From Chitinophagaceae bacterium (GTDB lineage Bacteria; Bacteroidota; Bacteroidia; Chitinophagales; Chitinophagaceae): 64,000 nucleotides of DNA. Shown here piece by piece: positions 1 to 9,500 of the stretch (position 1 is its first letter; every line of letters begins with the position of its first letter). The notes beneath the pieces were generated by a model that saw nothing but the letters and a program-made list of their open reading frames with translations, had not been told where the DNA came from and searched no databases. The translations under genes were made by a program, and so were the position numbers. The stretch is taken from NCBI GenBank assembly GCA_023229465.1, contig JALNZE010000008.1, positions 1 through 64,000 on the forward strand, given 5' to 3'.

Positions 1-122
1 AAAAATGACAGAAAGCAGGTGCAAAAATATTTTCATGTAAGCCACGTCAGATATGCAGCGTAGAGAATTCTGTATCACTAAATAACTAAACGATTAATAA
101 ATACCAGTATTGCAAGCAAGGG

Positions 123-2021
123 TTAGTCGGGTTTTTTACCATCCAGGAAAGTATTGATGGTAGATATCTGTGTCTGATCATTCTCATCTTTACCTACGGT
201 GTACTTACTATAGAAATTTTCTACAGAACTAAGTGTGTTACCAAATAGTTCCATATTACGACGAACATAAGCAGGTACCGCGTCAAATTCCTGGTTATTA
301 TCAGCCGTATTCATGTTGTAAGAGAGGTTACGTAATTTCTGTATCCGCTCGGCGGCACGTCGCTTTTGTTCCTCCACTTCATCCAGCATCAAATCATCAA
401 TACCGTTTGCAAAGGGTGTTGCCTGATGAGGAACGGCAACCGGTGCAGGAATATTTTCCCTTTCCTTCATTACTATATGCATATCCATATCAGCTTCTAC
501 CGGCTTTTCTATAACGCGCGGTTCCACTGCCTTAACGGGTTCTGGCTGTACCATTTCAATCACCGGCGTAATAACCGCCGCCTGAATTTCCATTTCAGGC
601 TCCGCATAAATATTGGATGGCTTACTTAACATACCCGATAAACGCGAAACCGGTTCAGCCGGTTTTTCATTTACCTGGAAATCCATCAGTTCTTCTATTT
701 CAGTTTTAGGTATCTCCACCTCCGCTACCGGCTCTTCCGGTTTTATGGCTGCTGTCATTTCCGGATTCAGTTCAAATTGCAAAACAGCAGATTCTTTAGC
801 TACCGGCACTTCTTCATATACCTGAACGGGTATTGAGTTAAAATCATGCTTACCAAATACGCTAAGCATTTTTTCCAGCGGCAGCGCTTCATGCATACTT
901 GGCGCGAAAGGGTCTTTTTCTTCTACGGGCGCTACTACCTCCGAAACGGGCTGTGGCGCGGGTTTAGGCTCATCCGTATCCATACCTAATACCATCACTA
1001 CTTTTTCTGGCTGTGGCGCCGCTTTTCTGGTAACCACTTGCTTTGCAAAAGGATCTTTATGTTCAAAGCCGGTTGCGATCAAAGTAATACCTATCTTTTT
1101 ATCAAGGGTGCCATCATACCCCATTCCCACAATCACATCAGTAAATTCACCTGCCTGCATGCGCAGGTGGTTGTTGATGGTTTCCAGTTCATCCATCGTA
1201 CACTCATGTTCACCCTCCGCACTGTTGATATTGATTAATATCCATTTGGCTCCTTTAATATCATTATCATTCAGTAAAGGAGAGGCTAACGCTTCTTCAA
1301 TGGCGCGCTGAGCCCTGTCTTCGCCTTCTATTTCTGCCTTACCCAAAATAGCCACACCGCCATTCTTCATCACTGTACATACATCCGCAAAATCTACTAT
1401 AATATGTCCGCGGCTATTAATGATATCGGTAATACATTTAGCGGCCGTAGCCAATACATTATCGGCTTTGCCAAATGCCTCTTTCATTTTCAGGTTACCG
1501 AACTGCATCCGTAATTTATCATTACTGATTACCAGTAATGTGTCTACATAAGGTTTCAATTGCATGATACCTTCTTCTGCCTGCTGGTGACGGCGTGGTC
1601 CTTCAAAACCAAATGGTGTGGTAACAATACCTACCGTTAAAATACCCAGTTCTTTACATATCTGCGCAATAATAGGGGCGCCGCCGGTTCCGGTTCCGCC
1701 ACCCATCCCTACGGTAATAAAAGCCATCTTGGTATTTACTTCCAATATTTTTTTAATCTCATCAAGAGATTCTTCTGTGGCTTTCTTACCTACTTCAGGA
1801 TTGGCGCCGGCGCCTAAACCCTGTGTAAGGTGTGGTCCGAGCTGTATTTTATTGGGTACATTGCTTTGCTCAATGGCCTTCGCGTCTGTATTACAGATGA
1901 TAAAATCAACCCCTTCGATATTCTGTTCAAACATGAAGTTAACCGCATTACTTCCTCCACCTCCCACACCCAATACTTTGATGATGGAAGATTTTTGTTT
2001 GGGAAGATCGAAATGAATCAT
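123..2021 (-). CDS. ftsZ: Cell division GTPase FtsZ
   Basis: Tubulin-like GTPase that polymerises at mid-cell into the Z ring and recruits the divisome. The GTPase domain (about residues 13-320) shows GGGTGTGG at 107-114 and the T7 loop around 205-213. Residues about 330-600 form a long Pro/Glu/Val-rich linker, so the protein (632 aa) is far longer than E. coli FtsZ (383 aa). It ends in a short conserved-looking tail (NTFLDGKKPD) of the kind that binds FtsA. Oddity: the T7-loop Asn equivalent to E. coli N207 is Ile208, while both aspartates (210, 213) are kept. It is the last gene of the dcw run, about 70 bp after ftsA. The family assignment is certain. Confidence 0.98.
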   Translation of the reverse strand: MIHFDLPKQKSSIIKVLGVGGGGSNAVNFMFEQNIEGVDFIICNTDAKAIEQSNVPNKIQLGPHLTQGLGAGANPEVGKKATEESLDEIKKILEVNTKMAFITVGMGGGTGTGGAPIIAQICKELGILTVGIVTTPFGFEGPRRHQQAEEGIMQLKPYVDTLLVISNDKLRMQFGNLKMKEAFGKADNVLATAAKCITDIINSRGHIIVDFADVCTVMKNGGVAILGKAEIEGEDRAQRAIEEALASPLLNDNDIKGAKWILININSAEGEHECTMDELETINNHLRMQAGEFTDVIVGMGYDGTLDKKIGITLIATGFEHKDPFAKQVVTRKAAPQPEKVVMVLGMDTDEPKPAPQPVSEVVAPVEEKDPFAPSMHEALPLEKMLSVFGKHDFNSIPVQVYEEVPVAKESAVLQFELNPEMTAAIKPEEPVAEVEIPKTEIEELMDFQVNEKPAEPVSRLSGMLSKPSNIYAEPEMEIQAAVITPVIEMVQPEPVKAVEPRVIEKPVEADMDMHIVMKERENIPAPVAVPHQATPFANGIDDLMLDEVEEQKRRAAERIQKLRNLSYNMNTADNNQEFDAVPAYVRRNMELFGNTLSSVENFYSKYTVGKDENDQTQISTINTFLDGKKPD

Positions 2022-2091
2022 AGCTTTCTTTTTTAGTGATATAACGGGTTTCTACAAAGCCAATACCCTCTAAACGGGCATTCGCCCAATT

Positions 2092-3462
2092 TTATTTTAT
2101 TACCTGGTCCTCTTCTTCTTTAAACATATCAATCAGGTTGTTCTTAAACTTATCCCAGAACTTACCTTTTCTAACAGATACATCAACAGTTGCCCTAACG
2201 CCGGCCGCTTCCGTGGGTATTTCTGATTGCGGAACGGTTAGTGTTTTTGGCACTTCCACTTTCCTGAATTTTTCTGTAAACTCTTTGTACTTAAAGTCGT
2301 AATCGCTATACCCTTTTAGGATAAGCCCGATACAGGTTGAGTACATTGGCTTCTTTAATTCATCAATATGGTTGGGCGCCAGGTGCTCATTTGGCAAACC
2401 AATACGCGCATTCAATCCGGTTGTATATTCTGTTAACTGGATCAAATGTTTCAACTGCGAACCACCACCGGTTAAGATGATTCCGCCATTCAGTGCGCGG
2501 CTATCCAGGCCCACCTGTTTTAAGTGATAGGTAACAAAATCAAGTATCTCACTCATTCTTGCCTGTATAATAGCTGCCAGGTTTTTTACACTGATTTCTT
2601 TAGCAGGCATCCCTTTTAAACCGGGAATAGTGATATAGGCATTGGCTTTTGCTTCATCTGCCAAAGCGCTGCCAAACTGAACTTTCATGGCTTCTGCCTG
2701 GCTCTTTAATACACCCAGTCCCATACGGATATCGTTGGTAATATTTTCACCACCGAATGGAATAACCGCTGTATGCTTCAGAATACCTTCATAAAAAACG
2801 GCCAGGTCGCTGGTACCACCGCCAATATCAAGAATAGCCACACCCGCTTCCATATCAATTTCGCTCATTACCGCGCTGGCAGATGCCAATGGTTGTAATA
2901 CAAGGTCCTTGGTAGATAAACCGCTTCTGTCAACAGAACGGTTAATATTACGGATCGCATTTCTGTCGCCGGTGATGATATGGAAATTAGCGCCCACTTT
3001 TACACCGTTGTATCCAATAGGATCTTTAATGTTCTGGATATTATCTACATGAAAATCCTGTGGAATCACATCAATGATCTGGTCGCCGGCAGGTATAAAA
3101 GTTTTACGCTGGTTATTGATCAGTTGCTCAATTTCCGGTCGCTTGATCTCTGTATCAGGATCCTGGCGAACAATATCTCCGCGGGTTTGCAGGCTTTTGA
3201 TATGATGGCCCGCAATACCAACGTATACCTCGCTGATTTCAAGATCGGGATTACTTTCATTACAATTTTCCAATGCCTGCTGGATGGCTTTGATGGTCTG
3301 ATCAATGTTCAGTACCTGCCCATGTTGTACGCCATTGCTGTTGGCCCGGCCAAAACCGAGTATCTCCAGCTTGCCGTATTCATTCTTCCTGCCCGCAATA
3401 GCCGCAATTTTAGTAGTTCCGATGTCGAGACCAACAATGATTGGTGATTCATTGTGATTCAT
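2092..3462 (-). CDS. ftsA: Cell division protein FtsA
   Basis: Actin-fold ATPase that tethers FtsZ to the inner face of the cytoplasmic membrane. Actin-type motifs are visible: DIGTTK at 13-18 (phosphate 1), DIGGGTSD at 212-219 (phosphate 2) and TGGGSQL at 331-337 (adenosine). The SHS2/1C region lies in between. The C-terminal stretch after residue 430 is amphipathic and basic/aromatic (KGKFWDKFKNNLIDMF), which fits the membrane-targeting helix. At 456 aa it is slightly longer than E. coli FtsA. It sits between ftsQ (32 bp gap) and ftsZ (69 bp gap), the usual order, and is presumably co-transcribed with both. Confidence 0.97.
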   Translation of the reverse strand: MNHNESPIIVGLDIGTTKIAAIAGRKNEYGKLEILGFGRANSNGVQHGQVLNIDQTIKAIQQALENCNESNPDLEISEVYVGIAGHHIKSLQTRGDIVRQDPDTEIKRPEIEQLINNQRKTFIPAGDQIIDVIPQDFHVDNIQNIKDPIGYNGVKVGANFHIITGDRNAIRNINRSVDRSGLSTKDLVLQPLASASAVMSEIDMEAGVAILDIGGGTSDLAVFYEGILKHTAVIPFGGENITNDIRMGLGVLKSQAEAMKVQFGSALADEAKANAYITIPGLKGMPAKEISVKNLAAIIQARMSEILDFVTYHLKQVGLDSRALNGGIILTGGGSQLKHLIQLTEYTTGLNARIGLPNEHLAPNHIDELKKPMYSTCIGLILKGYSDYDFKYKEFTEKFRKVEVPKTLTVPQSEIPTEAAGVRATVDVSVRKGKFWDKFKNNLIDMFKEEEDQVIK

Positions 3463-3494
3463 AGAGGGTGTTTTTAGTTGTATAATGATAACGT

Positions 3495-4331
3495 TTAACG
3501 GTTTGCTTTATTGTTTCCTTCTCCTGCCCCGGTAGAATCTATCCACGCTTTTGCAGTACCCCTGCGCACGGCCACTACCTGGTTATCAAATTGCACATCC
3601 AGTTTTTCATACACATTGATGCCATTTTGCAACCAGGCTTTTTGATAGAATGTATAGAGCCGGTTAAATTTTTTATCCAACGAATCCGTATTTCCCAGCG
3701 CCACAATATGATCGCCAATAACAGGTACCAGTTCAAAATTTGATTGTGGCGTTATATCAATCTGTGCAACCTGGGCCATCCAGAAAGAATCGGCCAGTAC
3801 ATACATACCCAGTTTTACAATTTGTTTCAGCAAAGAACTATCCGGTGCAGACAATACGGCCCTGTCTGTGGGAAAGCCTGTAAACACCGGTACCCGAACC
3901 GATAATTTATCACTCAGGGGTAAACGAAGTGAGCCACTGTCTACATAAAATGAACCACCATCCAGCGAAAACACCCTTGCCACCGGCTGTCGCTCATAAA
4001 TAATTACCTGCAATACCTGGTTATTATCCAGAAACATTTCCGCATTACTTACCCAGGAATTTTTTTCTATTACAGATTCCATCACCCGCAGGTTAAGAGA
4101 AGCTATCCGGTTACCCGACACCCTACCCATTGCATTTAAAATAGCCAGCACTTCTTTTTCATCAATAAATAGTTGCTTTGCCTCCCCTCTGATCTCTACT
4201 TTCACATCCAAACAAAGCTTCCTGTCTTTTTGCCGCATGGCTGCTCCCAGGAGCACAACAGTTCCAATACCTGCGAGCAGCCATGTGATTGCAAAAAATA
4301 TTTTTTTCCACTTATACTTACGCTTACTCAT
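3495..4331 (-). CDS. ftsQ: Cell division protein FtsQ/DivIB
   Basis: Bitopic divisome protein linking early (FtsA/FtsZ) and late (FtsW/FtsI) division proteins. A basic N-terminus (KRKYKWKK) is followed by one transmembrane segment at about residues 9-28, then a periplasmic POTRA-like and beta domain. Sequence is poorly conserved in this family, so the call relies on topology, length (278 aa) and position between murC and ftsA. Its start codon overlaps the murC stop by 4 bp (ATGA arrangement), which indicates translational coupling. Confidence 0.9.
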   Translation of the reverse strand: MSKRKYKWKKIFFAITWLLAGIGTVVLLGAAMRQKDRKLCLDVKVEIRGEAKQLFIDEKEVLAILNAMGRVSGNRIASLNLRVMESVIEKNSWVSNAEMFLDNNQVLQVIIYERQPVARVFSLDGGSFYVDSGSLRLPLSDKLSVRVPVFTGFPTDRAVLSAPDSSLLKQIVKLGMYVLADSFWMAQVAQIDITPQSNFELVPVIGDHIVALGNTDSLDKKFNRLYTFYQKAWLQNGINVYEKLDVQFDNQVVAVRRGTAKAWIDSTGAGEGNNKANR

Positions 4332-5689
4332 GTATGCTGCAACAAGGCTTTTAATGGTTGAACCAATGTATCAATATCGCCCGCGCCGGCTATCACCAAT
4401 AATTTGGGCTGATGTAACGCTACCCATTCTTTGGTTGCCTCCTTACTCAATATTTGTTTGTGAACCATTCGCATTTTATTCAGCAACAACTCACTGTTTA
4501 CCCCCTCCATCGGAAGTTCTCTTGCGGGATAAACCGGTAACAGTATCACCTCATCGGCCATATCCAGGCTATGGGCAAATTCATCAGCCAGGTCTTTGGT
4601 TCGGCTAAAAAGGTGTGGCTGAAATACCAATACCAATTTTTCATTTTTAAAAATGCTTCTCACACCACTAATCAAAGCACGCAATTCTTCCGGGTGGTGT
4701 GCATAATCATCAATCAATACATGGTCCTTATTTTTTAAAGCATATTCAAACCTTCTTCGCACCCCTTTAAAATCAGCTACCGCGGCTTTTATCTTTTCAT
4801 CCGCTATGCCCAGGTATTTAGCAACTGTTATAGCAGCCACGCAATTTTCAATATTGTGCAGCCCTCCCATATGCAATACCATGCCTGTAATCATCCAGTC
4901 TTTATGAACCACATCAAAACAATAACTGCCGTTCGCTACTTTTATACCGGCGGCATATACAGTGGCAGCAGTGTTCTCAAAGCTGTATGTATACTGATGT
5001 TCCGCGGTTAATTCGGCCCCACGGGGTAATCCATATTTTGCTATGATACAACCACCTGGTTTTACTTTTCGCGAAAACTGAATAAAGGCTTTCTCTACTT
5101 CTTCCGCTGTACCATATATATCCAGGTGATCAGGATCCATGGCGGTAATGACCGCTACGTCTGGAACCAGTTTTAAAAAACTTCTGTCGTATTCATCCGC
5201 TTCCACCACCACCACATTCTTTTCACTGCTCCAGAAATTGGTTTGATAGTTAGCCGAAATACCACCCAAAAAGGCATTGCATCCATAGCCTGAATGCCTG
5301 AGCAGGTGAGCAATCATGGTAGTAACCGTTGTTTTACCATGTGTTCCCCCCACGCAAATATTAAAGGAGCTTTCAGTAATCCATTGTAACACATCACTCC
5401 GCTTCACCACCGTATAGTTGTTCTCCCGGTAATACACCAGCTCTGCCTGGTGGGATGGAATGGCCGGCGTATATACTACCACATTCACGTCTTTAGGAAT
5501 CAGCTCAACCCTTTCCTCATAATGTATGGCAATGCCTGTTGCTTCCAGTTCGCGGGTAAGTGGGGTAGACATTCGGTCATAGCCACTCACATCAATGCCC
5601 CTGAATTTAAAATACCTTGCCAGTGCACTCATACCAATGCCACCGATGCCTATGAAATAAATTTTCTGTATATCGTCTATTTTACTCAC
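4328..5689 (-). CDS. murC: UDP-N-acetylmuramate--L-alanine ligase MurC
   Basis: Cytoplasmic ATP-dependent ligase that adds the first amino acid, L-alanine, to UDP-MurNAc. The N-terminal UDP-binding Rossmann segment shows GIGGIGMS at 14-21; the central Mur ligase domain has the P-loop GTHGKTT at 115-121; the C-terminal ligase domain includes DDYAHHPEE, typical of MurC. Length of 453 aa is normal. It overlaps murG by 8 bp upstream and ftsQ by 4 bp downstream, so the three genes are tightly coupled. Confidence 0.98.
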   Translation of the reverse strand: MSKIDDIQKIYFIGIGGIGMSALARYFKFRGIDVSGYDRMSTPLTRELEATGIAIHYEERVELIPKDVNVVVYTPAIPSHQAELVYYRENNYTVVKRSDVLQWITESSFNICVGGTHGKTTVTTMIAHLLRHSGYGCNAFLGGISANYQTNFWSSEKNVVVVEADEYDRSFLKLVPDVAVITAMDPDHLDIYGTAEEVEKAFIQFSRKVKPGGCIIAKYGLPRGAELTAEHQYTYSFENTAATVYAAGIKVANGSYCFDVVHKDWMITGMVLHMGGLHNIENCVAAITVAKYLGIADEKIKAAVADFKGVRRRFEYALKNKDHVLIDDYAHHPEELRALISGVRSIFKNEKLVLVFQPHLFSRTKDLADEFAHSLDMADEVILLPVYPARELPMEGVNSELLLNKMRMVHKQILSKEATKEWVALHQPKLLVIAGAGDIDTLVQPLKALLQHT

Positions 5690-6776
5690 TGATCAATTTT
5701 AAAATTTCCCGCGCTATCACTTCGTCCGCATTATTAATGGCCAATGCTTTAATATTTGTTTGCAAATTTTGCCGCCATGCTTCATTTCCTGCCAGCTCTA
5801 CCACTGTTTTTACTAACTTTTCCTTTGCTTCACTATCCTTAACAAGGATGGCCGCCTGTTTATTTACCAATGCCATGGCATTAGCTGCCTGGTGGCCTTC
5901 TGCCGCTAATGGAAAAGGAACAAATACAGCAGGCTTACCCGCTACACATAATTCGGTTACCGACATAGCGCCAGACCGGCTGATAACTATATCCGCTGCC
6001 GCATAGGCCATCTCCATTTCCCCGATAAAATCACTCACCCGGATATTTTTTCTTCCTTCTCCCTTCTGCCTGTACTGTTCTGCCATTGATTTACCTGTTT
6101 GCCAGATCAGTTGCAGGTTATGTTCCGCAAACACATCAATCTGGGCAGCCAGGGCTTCATTAATACTGCGTGCCCCCAAACTGCCCCCAATAGCAAGTAC
6201 CGTTTTTTTTGTTTCACTCAGCCCAAAAAAATGAATGGCTTCAGCCCTGCTGATTTTGGCATCCGCAATGGACCTGCGCACAGGATTACCGGTAACCAGT
6301 ATTTTTTCTTTCGGAAAGAATTTTTCCATTCCATCACTTGCCACAAATATTTTTATTGCTTTCTTCCCCAACAGGATATTACTCTTTCCGGCAAATGAAT
6401 TACTCTCATGAATAAATGTGGCGATGCCTTTGCCCTGCGCATACCTCAATACCGGAAAAGAAGCATATCCACCCACACCGATTACCGCATCGGGCTTAAA
6501 AAAATTAATGATTCTTCTTACCTGCCAAAAACTGATGATCAGTTTATAAGGCAGTAACAGGTTTTTTACCAGAGACTGCCTGTTTAATCCGGCAATATCC
6601 AATCCTTCAATCGGGTAACCGGCCTGTGGCACTTTTTCCATTTCCATTCTGCCTTTTGCGCCCACAAAAAGTATGTCAATATCTCCCTGCTCATTTTTTA
6701 ATGCATTGGCAATCGCTATAGCCGGAAAAATATGTCCGCCCGTACCCCCTCCTGCTATGATTATTTTTTTACCCAC
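5682..6776 (-). CDS. murG: UDP-GlcNAc:lipid I N-acetylglucosaminyltransferase MurG
   Basis: Membrane-associated GT28 glycosyltransferase that converts lipid I to lipid II on the cytoplasmic side. The glycine-rich acceptor loop GGGTGGH is at 9-15, and the C-terminal GT-B donor domain contains AIGGSLGARSIN and the SRSGAMSVTEL stretch that contacts UDP-GlcNAc. Length (364 aa) is standard. The gene starts one base after the ftsW stop and overlaps murC. Confidence 0.98.
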   Translation of the reverse strand: MGKKIIIAGGGTGGHIFPAIAIANALKNEQGDIDILFVGAKGRMEMEKVPQAGYPIEGLDIAGLNRQSLVKNLLLPYKLIISFWQVRRIINFFKPDAVIGVGGYASFPVLRYAQGKGIATFIHESNSFAGKSNILLGKKAIKIFVASDGMEKFFPKEKILVTGNPVRRSIADAKISRAEAIHFFGLSETKKTVLAIGGSLGARSINEALAAQIDVFAEHNLQLIWQTGKSMAEQYRQKGEGRKNIRVSDFIGEMEMAYAAADIVISRSGAMSVTELCVAGKPAVFVPFPLAAEGHQAANAMALVNKQAAILVKDSEAKEKLVKTVVELAGNEAWRQNLQTNIKALAINNADEVIAREILKLISE

Positions 6777-6777
6777 T

Positions 6778-8082
6778 TTATTGTATTGCAGCGTTTGTTT
6801 CTGTTAACTCATTATTTACAACAGGCTCCAGTGGCGCCTTGCCTTCCATCTGTTCCACATTTCTGGCTACACTTAAAATAATACCAATGGCGCCGCAGGT
6901 AAACAAAAAAGAACTTCCACCCATACTAACCAGGGGGAGTGTTACACCGGTTACCGGAACCAGGTTCACATTCACTGCCATATTAGCTACGGCCTGTATC
7001 ACTAAGGTAAAACTCAACCCTAATGCCAGAAAAGCGCCGAATGCATAGGGGCAACGCCTGAATATGCGTATACACCGGAAAAGAAAAACCAAATAAATAA
7101 ATATCATGAAAGCCCCACCCAGTAACCCATATTCTTCTATGATGATGGAATAAATAAAGTCATTGTATGCCTGTGGTAAAAAATTTCGCTGGCGGCTATT
7201 CCCCGGCCCGAGTCCAACCAAAATACTACCATTGGCAATGGCAATCTTTGCCTGCTGAATCTGGTAGGGTGTTTCATTGTCTTTCGCGTACATAAAATCC
7301 TGCACCCGTTTTACCCATGTTCCCAAACGGCCGAATGATTTTACTTTCTCTGCCATAGCCGGTTTTGTTCCTTCCTTTATTTTTGATCCATCGTAGGTAA
7401 CCATGGCTACACTAATGATAAAGGCAACCGGTATCAAAGCAATCCCAATGGTTAACAGGATATGCCTGATACTAACCCTGCCAATAAACATCAGCAATAA
7501 AGCAGTGGCGCCCGTTAGTAAAGCGTTCGACAGGTTCGCGGGCATAATCAGCGCGCAAATAATAAGCACAGGTAACACGATCGGGATAAACCCTTTTTTA
7601 AAATCTTTGATCAGCTCCTGCTTTTTACTCAATAAGCGGGAGATGTACATGAACAATGCCAGCTTGGCCAGGTCACTGGTTTGTATGGTCATATTGATGA
7701 TAGGCAATTTAATCCACCGGCTTCCTTCATTAATGCGGGCGCCAAAAAACAGCGTGTATAACAATAAAGGAATGGATATCAGAAAAAGGATGGTGGCCAC
7801 CCTGGAAAAGATCGTATAGTTAATACGATGCAGAAAATAGATCAGCACTAAACCCACCAGTGAAAAAGATACCTGCTTAAAAAGATACACATTGGTATTG
7901 CCCTTATACATCTTATATGCCAATGACCCCGTGGCACTATACACTACCAATATAGAGATCAGTGATAACAATACTACGATACCCCAAATATATTTATCCC
8001 CCCTTGTTCTGTTAACCAGTTGCCCCCGCATTCCACCAAAGGTGGGCATCTGTGAGAATAATATATCCTTTATTTCAGCCAC
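6778..8082 (-). CDS. ftsW: SEDS-family peptidoglycan polymerase FtsW
   Basis: Polytopic SEDS protein (434 aa, about ten membrane segments) that polymerises septal glycan strands from lipid II together with the class B PBP. The SEDS hallmark near the C-terminus is present (PLVSMGGSS), as is the GARINEGSRWI stretch in the early extracytoplasmic loop. FtsW is preferred over RodA because it lies inside the dcw cluster between murD and murG. The 73 bp before it hold a short AT-rich repeat. Confidence 0.95.
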   Translation of the reverse strand: MAEIKDILFSQMPTFGGMRGQLVNRTRGDKYIWGIVVLLSLISILVVYSATGSLAYKMYKGNTNVYLFKQVSFSLVGLVLIYFLHRINYTIFSRVATILFLISIPLLLYTLFFGARINEGSRWIKLPIINMTIQTSDLAKLALFMYISRLLSKKQELIKDFKKGFIPIVLPVLIICALIMPANLSNALLTGATALLLMFIGRVSIRHILLTIGIALIPVAFIISVAMVTYDGSKIKEGTKPAMAEKVKSFGRLGTWVKRVQDFMYAKDNETPYQIQQAKIAIANGSILVGLGPGNSRQRNFLPQAYNDFIYSIIIEEYGLLGGAFMIFIYLVFLFRCIRIFRRCPYAFGAFLALGLSFTLVIQAVANMAVNVNLVPVTGVTLPLVSMGGSSFLFTCGAIGIILSVARNVEQMEGKAPLEPVVNNELTETNAAIQ

Positions 8083-8155
8083 TTTTTAAATAAGAATTAA
8101 TAATTAATAATTTTTTGTTACCATTATGTTCTTCTCTGCGTAAACTACTGAGGTA

Positions 8156-9496
8156 TTATAATTCTTTTACTGCCTCTTTAAACTGGGTTCCCCTGTCTTC
8201 ATAATTTTTGAAGAGGTCGAAACTGGCGCAGGCCGGACTTAATAATACCACATCGCCTTTCGTAGCCAGTTTAAAAGCTGTATTCACCGCTTTCTTGGCA
8301 GAGTCTGTTTCTACGATTACCGGTACGATATCTTTAAAAGCCTCTATGATCTTTTTATTGTCAACACCCATACATACGATTGCCTTTACTTTTTCCTTAA
8401 CCAATTCGGCAATCAGGGTATAGTCATTCCCCTTATCAACACCACCCAAAACCAGCACAGTGGGCTTGTTCATACTTTCCAGTGCAAACCAGGCGCTGTT
8501 TACATTAGTGGCCTTACTGTCATTCACAAATTCAACTCCCCGTACCATGGCTACAAACTCCATCCGGTGTGCCAGGCTGTGAAAGTTATTCACGGCCTCA
8601 CGAATTTTTTCTTTACGGATGCCGAGTGTTGCCGCGGCGATGCCTGCTGCCATAGTGTTGTAGTTGTTGTGTTTACCCTTAAGAGCAAAGTCATAAATAC
8701 TCATGCTTACTCTTTCTTCCTGGATTCTCAGCATCATCTGGTCGCCCTTGATGTAGCCGCCTTTTTTTACTTCTTGTTTCATAGAGAATGGTAATGGGTT
8801 AGTATGAATGGTTAGTAATGGGAGTTGTTGCATAATCACTTCATCATCCTGGCAATAGATGAAATAATCTTTATCTGTCTGATTCTCGATGATCCTGAAC
8901 TTACTGTTGATGTAATTCTCAAACCGGTACCCGTACCTGTCAAGATGATCTTCAGTGATATTCAGTAACATCGCTATATCCGCACGGAAATCTTTGATGT
9001 CATCCAATTGAAAAGAACTTACTTCTACTACATACAGCGCTTTCGGATCAGTGGCTACCTGCCTGGCAAATGAGATGCCTATATTGCCCACCATCGCGCA
9101 ATCCATCCCGGCAGTAGTACAGATATGATAGGTTAAAGCGGTAGTGGTACTTTTACCATTACTGCCCGTGATGGCCACTATCTTACTGTTTCCCTTAAAA
9201 CGATACGCCAGTTCAATCTCACTGATTACCGGTATTCCTTCTGCCCTGACCTGTTTTACCATTTCATTCTTTTCAGGAATACCCGGACTTTTCATTACCT
9301 CATCTGCATCGAGAATTTTGGCCGCGGTATGTTGTCCTTCTTCAAAATCAATTCCGTTATCAAAGAGCTCTTGTTTATAATTTGGTTTGATCATTCCTCC
9401 ATCGCTCACAAACACCGCATATCCTTCTTTCTTTCCAAGAATTGCCGCGCCAATGCCGCTTTTGCCTCCGCCCAGTATAACCAGTCTATGACTCAT
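8156..9496 (-). CDS. murD: UDP-N-acetylmuramoylalanine--D-glutamate ligase MurD
   Basis: Cytoplasmic ligase that adds D-glutamate to UDP-MurNAc-L-Ala. N-terminal Rossmann-type segment GGGKSGIG at 9-16, ATP-binding GSNGKSTT at 111-118, and the Mur ligase C-terminal motif NDSKATN about residue 318. Length (446 aa) is typical. It lies 4 bp after mraY and 73 bp before ftsW within the same transcription unit. Confidence 0.97.
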   Translation of the reverse strand: MSHRLVILGGGKSGIGAAILGKKEGYAVFVSDGGMIKPNYKQELFDNGIDFEEGQHTAAKILDADEVMKSPGIPEKNEMVKQVRAEGIPVISEIELAYRFKGNSKIVAITGSNGKSTTTALTYHICTTAGMDCAMVGNIGISFARQVATDPKALYVVEVSSFQLDDIKDFRADIAMLLNITEDHLDRYGYRFENYINSKFRIIENQTDKDYFIYCQDDEVIMQQLPLLTIHTNPLPFSMKQEVKKGGYIKGDQMMLRIQEERVSMSIYDFALKGKHNNYNTMAAGIAAATLGIRKEKIREAVNNFHSLAHRMEFVAMVRGVEFVNDSKATNVNSAWFALESMNKPTVLVLGGVDKGNDYTLIAELVKEKVKAIVCMGVDNKKIIEAFKDIVPVIVETDSAKKAVNTAFKLATKGDVVLLSPACASFDLFKNYEDRGTQFKEAVKEL

Positions 9497-9500
9497 GCTT

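Noticed and set aside
1..122. Gene or terminator downstream of ftsZ
   Set aside because: No open frame, stable hairpin or U-tract could be recognised in these bases.
1618..2036. Antisense open frames within ftsZ and other dcw genes
   Set aside because: They lie opposite strongly conserved genes and have no recognisable features or upstream signals.
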